Assembly (NCBI RefSeq): GCF_027921745.1
Contig: NC_079238.1
Location: 5,146,001 to 5,210,000 of the forward strand
DNA: 64,000 bases
Direction: 5' to 3'
From: Schizosaccharomyces osmophilus
Taxonomy: Eukaryota > Ascomycota > Schizosaccharomycetes > Schizosaccharomycetales > Schizosaccharomycetaceae
A program made the position numbers and the translations under genes. Positions 59,283 through 64,000 of the stretch are shown here, piece after piece; the stretch's first letter is position 1, and each line of letters begins with the position of its first letter. The notes beneath the pieces were generated by a model that saw only the letters and a program-made list of their open reading frames with translations, did no database searches and had not been told where the DNA came from.

Positions 59283-60130
59283 ATGTCAAAACTGCGTGTA
59301 CTGGTCGGCGTAAAAAGAACTTTAGACTACATGTTAAAACCTCGTATTAACCCAGCTAAAACTGGTGTTGATTTGGCCGGCCAAAAGATGAGTGTAAGTG
59401 TCTTAAGTCCAAACAAGTGGTGTTTGAGAGGGATTGGAAGAATGAGAAGGGCTTTTATAATTAACTTGAATAATAGATCAATCCTTTCTGTGATATTGCC
59501 GTTGAAGAAGCAATTCGCATCAAGGAAACTCAAAAAGATCGAGTTGAAGACACCCTAGTGGTAACAGCAGGTCCAAGCGCGTCGGAACAAATTCTTCGTC
59601 AAAGCCTTGCAAAGGGAATACAAAGAGCATCTTTGATTGATGTAGGAAATAAAGAGCTTGAACCCCTTTCCGTAGCCAAGTTATTAAAAGCTACGGTCGA
59701 AAAGGAAAAGAGTAACCTTGTAATTCTTGGAAAGCAAGCAATCGACGACGATGCTCATCAGACAGGAGGAATGCTTGCCGCTATGCTTGGCTGGCCTCAG
59801 TTTACCAGTGCTAGCAAGGTTGCATTTGAAGGTGATAAAGTTGTTGTCACAAGAGAAATTGACGGTGGTGCGGAAACACTTTCGAGTCCATTACCTGCTG
59901 TTATTACCACAGACCTTCGCTTAAACGTTCCAAGATTTGCCAATCTGGCTAAGGTAATGAAAGCCAGAAAAGCACCTCTTGGAAAGTTGACCCCAGAAGA
60001 TCTTGGAGTACCCATTGAGAATAGACTACAGACGCTTTCTGTGGAAGAGCCAGTATCTAAGCGTCAAAGTATTATGGTAAAGAATGTTGACGAATTTGTC
60101 AAGACTTTGAAGGAATTGAAAGCTTTATAA
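59283..60130 (+). CDS. etfb: Electron transfer flavoprotein, beta subunit
   Basis: Mitochondrial matrix protein that, with the alpha subunit, passes electrons from acyl-CoA and other dehydrogenases to ETF-ubiquinone oxidoreductase. 254 residues in two exons: 59283-59393 and 59477-60130 (donor GTAAGTG, acceptor AATAG). It starts MSKLRVLVGVKRTLDY and continues KMSINPFCDIAVEEAIRIKE, the family opening. Then comes NLVILGKQAIDDDAHQTGGMLAAMLGWPQ with the AMP/nucleotide-binding region, VTREIDGGAETLSSPLPAVITTDLRLNVPR, and the C-terminal recognition-arm region. Length fits the family (about 255). Place matches SPAC1805.02c. Confidence 0.95.
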
Positions 60131-60966
60131 TGTTGGTCTTGAGAATATGGTTCCTTAACGATGCTCAATTTTTTTTTTGATTCGTTATCTTTTTTGTTAT
60201 TCACATATGTTTCTTTTAGTCATCTTTCCTCTTAGTACACTATTGCTCAACAGCCTTCAACTCTCAAAAGGATTTAGTTTGGAGCACTCCTTTCGGGGCA
60301 TTGCTACAAATGAAAGTATCGCACAAGCTATTGAGTCTTTCCCTTGTTTTTAAGATATATTTCTCTAATAGATGTTTGATTTATGTCCTCTATATCTATA
60401 CGTATGTACCAATGGTTTTATTTAGCTTTCGTTCCTTGTCTTCTTTTGCCTCTCTTGCGAAATCTGTAGTCTTTTTGGATTTGTTTAATTTTTATTTAGC
60501 AAGAGCAAGTTCGTAGCTCTTGTTTTCTGGGAGGAATCTCTACCTTTCGTTCGTACAGTGTGCATGCCCCAATTTTTGTATCGCCCTTTTTTTTTTTTTT
60601 TTTTTTTTTTTTGAAATTTGATTAAGCTAATTATTACAATAAAAACAATTCCATTTATGGCATAGTCGTCTTATTATATATTATGTAGGAAGAACTCGAT
60701 ATCTAATCTCAGCGATTTTGTCATTTACTCTTTTACGTACATACTATTAGCACCTACATAAAGCCAAGTTGAGCCATTCAATTACCCTTAAATTTGTTTG
60801 ATTTATTCATTTTTATTTCCCATTTTTTAATAACCATTTTCATTACTTGAGTATTTATATCAACTTGTGGCTTCAAACCGAATTTATTTTCAGTCACTGT
60901 CAAAGCACACACAAAATCACGAAAATCGTGAGTTTTTTGTCTTCTTAGAGAGGATACTCGTTTTAG
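60131..60966. other. Intergenic, etfb 3' region and ppk6 promoter, with a long T run
   Basis: About 835 bp, strongly T-rich on the plus strand, with an uninterrupted T run of about 23 at 60590-60612. A 71-residue hydrophobic frame at 60301-60516 and a minus frame at 60778-60975 are not convincing. Confidence 0.45.
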
Positions 60967-63392
60967 ATGTCTCAAGGTATGTAAATTATAGGACTTGGCC
61001 GAGTAGAATCGCTAATTTTTAGACGTCTTCAAACATATAACCAGAAAACAGCTTCAGCGTTCTCGATCCAGGTACGAATCTTACTCAACATATTCAATAG
61101 GTACTAATGCTTGACAGGTCCTTCGATGGTCGTTCTGATCGATCACCAAGTTCCTTATTTCCAAAGAAAGAAAATGGCTTGACACCGACTACCAGGTTAA
61201 GACTCTTAACCTTCTCTAGCGTGTCTAGGTACTCATTTTCTTACAGCCCTTTGATTATCCGTGGAGGAATTAATGACTATCTCCCGTTAGACCTCAATAT
61301 CACAAATCCCTGGGAGTCGCTCCCTGAAACAGAGATGCGCCGGACTGGTGAAGAACTCTTCGGAAACTATACAATTAGCACAGAAGCTTTGGGTGATGAA
61401 CAGGACAGGTCTCCGTTCACAGCTCGCCCGAAGAAGCGTCGATCACTGGGCGATATATACTATGTACCTGTTCCTGGTAAACAGCATACATCATCAGCTG
61501 TAGATACGCCTCTGCAAGCTATTGCTACAACAAATAATACCACCTTTAGTATTTGGTCTGCGAATGATTACTTTTGTTTACTTTTCGGCCTAAGTGGCTC
61601 AAAATTAAATCGGCATAAGGTTTTTGATATATTTCCCAAAGCGTTTTCTTCCTATTTATCCACCTTAATGAGTTCCTTTCCAATAGATAATGAACATGAA
61701 CGCGTGTTATTCTGCGGTGATATTTTTCCTGTGAAAACTGTTGACGGTATACGCGTTATGGATTTTTGGGTGAAAGAGAAGGCAGGTAAATTGATATGGA
61801 TTCTTGAGTTCGTCGAAGAATCGTATATCGAATTTCAGCTCTCTAATAACGACTTTGTAATTGATTTGAAAACCGGTGAACCGCTCACCTTGGATTTTCT
61901 GCCTTCTCAGTTACCAAAGACTTGGGATGAGCGCTTATATTTGGGTACTCGTATGTCAACGGGGCTAATTTGCCCAAGCATGATATATCCACTATCAGGA
62001 AATACTTACCAGTATACTATATTTCATTATGCGGCTGGTCTACTTTTTATAAATAGGAATCGAAAAATTGTGTCTTTGAATGAAGCCATATTTGAATCCA
62101 TGCTTGGGTTCGGCGACTTATTGATGCGTGATATCTCAATAATATTTCCAGATTTTAACGAAATATTAGATTTACTGCTAGATAGTCGTTTCTTAGACCC
62201 AGGAAGAGTCGTCTCGGAACTTCATATTAGGCATGCATACTATCGCATAAAGTCATATAATCCTAACATTGGCGATCGTCCCGAGTTGGTACACGCCGAT
62301 GGTCATCGCATCAGGGTGGACTGTCAAATTATATCTGTTTCTCCTGCGTCTGACTACCCGAGCGAGCCTGCTTTTGGTGTATGGCTTATTTTTGATTCTG
62401 TTGATAATCGTGCTTCTAATTATATCAGTTCAAAACGTTCGGCTGAATTGTTGGAAAAGGCTGTAAAGTCTGAGGAAACAAACGACTTGGGAGGACCCAG
62501 AGAGACAAGCGATGAAATTTCATTTCAATGTGACGGAATATGGGAAAATATTCCGCAAAAAATATCTATGTATAATACCGTGAAGGAGTTAGGAATCGGA
62601 GCGTATGGGCAAGTAAAGCTGGCTAGCTATAAATGTCATAAAGAGCATGAAGTAATTTTAAAATCTATTAATAAGTCCCGGATATTGTTGGATTCCTGGA
62701 TGCGAGATAAGGAGCTCGGAACAGTGCCTATGGAAATAAGCATTTTGAATTTTTTAAAAACTAAACCACATCCAAATATTGTGAACATGATATCTTTTTT
62801 TGAGGATAACGATAATTATTATTTGTTAACAGAACCACAGATGCCAGGAATTGATCTATTTGATTATATTGAAGTAAGATCTTCAATATCGGAAGTTGAG
62901 TGTAAGGCTATTTTTTATCAAATTGCTTTAGCTATTGGTCATTTGCATACTTTTGATATAGTACATAGGGATATAAAGGACGAAAATATAATTCTGGAGC
63001 AATCAGGAGTTGCCAGATTAATTGATTTTGGGAGCTCAAGTCTCACTCGAAAAGGACCTTTTGATACTTTTCGGGGAACAGTGGGTTTCGCTGCCCCTGA
63101 ACTGTTAAAAGGAGAAAGATATATGGGTAAAGAACAGGATGTTTGGGCTTTGGGTATTTTACTTTATACAATCGTTTACCGCGAAAACCCGTTTTACAAT
63201 ATTGAGGAAATATTAGACGGGGAGTTGAGAATTCCTTTCGAGATGTCGAAGGAACCTGTCGATCTTATTTATCGAATGCTTGACCGAAATGTTCAAGCCC
63301 GTATTACTGTTGAAGATGTTATACAGCATTGTTGGTTTAATGATGTTAGAACAGTCAAGCCCTCCCATGTACCTGTACCTTTAACACTTTAA
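60967..63392 (+). CDS. ppk6: PAS-kinase-like Ser/Thr kinase Ppk6
   Basis: A 777-residue protein in three exons: 60967-60976 (MSQ plus one base), 61023-61071 and 61118-63392. Exons 1 and 2 encode MSQDVFKHITRKQLQRSRS; each junction keeps frame, with acceptor TTTTTAG and a TACTAAT-like branch before the last. A PAS-like sensor region spans roughly residues 160-470 (IWSANDYFCLLFGLSGSK...; GLLFINRNRKIVSLNEAIFESMLGF). The kinase domain (about 505-770) has ELGIGAYGQVKLASYK, VILKSINK, HRDIKDENIIL, LIDFGSSS and GTVGFAAPELLKGE, all catalytic residues present. PAS kinases sense carbon state and tune glycogen and wall metabolism in yeasts. Place matches SPAC1805.01c. Confidence 0.93.
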
Positions 63393-63516
63393 AACTAGTC
63401 CGTTGTTGTTATAAATATTATGTATTAAATGCCACTATGAAACCCATTAATAAATTTGTTTTACGATCAAAAAAATAAAAATAAACTATTGTAAACATGT
63501 GTGCTTAGACACTCAC

Positions 63517-64000
63517 CTAATTAACCCTTGATAATATTGCCTTTTGTAACCGACCCAATATGTCTCCCAAGCAAAGTACTTCTTCAGACCTCATTCCATG
63601 AATGGACTCTTCTATTTGACTAGTCGCTTCAGATAAGACTCGAATAGCACTTGAAGGTGTCAATGATTCGTCTAAAGACGATATCAGATTTGTCACACCA
63701 GTAGTTGTGTCTGAATCCCCTTCACCACCTTCCGCCAGGAGACTAGTAAACCGTTTCTTACCGTGCTCAATTGAACCGGCTGGTCCAAGTTCAGATTCTT
63801 CACTATCAAAAACTCTTTTTTTGTCATTGACTGTCTGTGGCTCAAGCGATGTTGTTTGATTTAGCAAAGCAACATCTTCAGTCCTTGAACTACTTCTTCG
63901 TAGAAGGTTGCTTTCATAAGAGGAGTCAGCGTCAACAATAACCTCCGTTGGAGACTTCTTTTCTACGGTAAGGCCTTCGATGTTAATATCAGAAATATTT
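63517..64000 (-). CDS. C-terminal part of an unidentified protein, cut by the window edge
   Basis: The frame is open from the window end to a stop at 63517-63519, giving at least 160 residues of a C terminus. It is hydrophilic and acidic (EKKSPTEVIVDADSSYES, LLRRSSSRTEDVALL, KKRVFDSEESELGPAG), then forms a likely helical end: LISSLDESLTPSSAIRVLSE, IEESIHGMRSEEVLCLGDIL and LQKAILSRVN. The Ser/Arg/Glu-rich part looks disordered and phosphorylated. I recognise no family. It lies tail-to-tail with ppk6, 124 bp apart. The start is outside the window. Confidence 0.7.
   Translation of the reverse strand, partial: NISDINIEGLTVEKKSPTEVIVDADSSYESNLLRRSSSRTEDVALLNQTTSLEPQTVNDKKRVFDSEESELGPAGSIEHGKKRFTSLLAEGGEGDSDTTTGVTNLISSLDESLTPSSAIRVLSEATSQIEESIHGMRSEEVLCLGDILGRLQKAILSRVN

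Noticed and set aside
60590-60612. Long uninterrupted T run
   Set aside because: A homopolymer tract common in fission yeast promoters; no sign of a retroposed poly(A) tail or target duplication around it.

Overview
The window is nuclear DNA of a fission yeast (Schizosaccharomyces). It is AT-rich. Its introns are short, with GTAAGT/GTATGT donors and CTAAC/CTAAT branch sites. Its ribosomal-protein promoters carry HomolD boxes. Gene order, as far as I remember the S. pombe systematic names, matches two S. pombe chromosome I blocks in inverted orientation. The proteins are clearly diverged from those of S. pombe, so a sister species (S. octosporus / cryophilus / osmophilus group) is more likely than S. 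pombe itself. This rests on reading alone; no database search was run.

Layout. 1-2694: no recognisable gene. 2695-7694: a broken, old Tf-like (Ty3/Gypsy) LTR retrotransposon on the minus strand, with two strongly unlike LTRs. 8636-18322: mug113-like, gsa1, grs1, trk1 (matches S. pombe SPAC3F10.05c to .02c, inverted). 18420-25756: mcm5/nda4, cox6, a solo LTR of the same family with a perfect 5-bp target duplication, and elo2. 27064-28335: a Ugo1-like mitochondrial carrier protein. 28542-63392: crm1, tRNA-Leu, purine nucleoside phosphorylase, pub2, an unnamed acidic protein, rpl14, ubiquitin-L40, rps26, a Ccz1-like protein, fmt1, a small Alba-like gene, dlc1, dad2, hem2, cki3, nup132, trm13, etfb and ppk6. 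This run matches S. pombe SPAC1805.17 to .01c in order and strand, inverted; the Alba-like gene is an addition that I do not recall from that list. 63517-64000: the C-terminal end of an unidentified gene that runs off the window.

The genes do not form one pathway. Themes are mitochondrial function (cox6, hem2, etfb, fmt1, ugo1-like, the Alba-like protein), translation (grs1, rpl14, rps26, L40, trm13, tRNA-Leu), nuclear transport (crm1, nup132), replication and mitosis (mcm5, dad2, dlc1) and signalling (cki3, ppk6, pub2). Nineteen protein genes and one tRNA are intact by eye after splicing by reading; splice sites were chosen by frame continuity and family similarity. I found no clearly new biological system. 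The most interesting points are the retroelement with mismatched LTRs and apparent self-priming site, the two in-frame starts of grs1, the small split gene for a probable mitochondrial Alba-fold protein, the very tight Ccz1-like/fmt1 divergent pair, and Trm13 lacking its usual N-terminal zinc finger.
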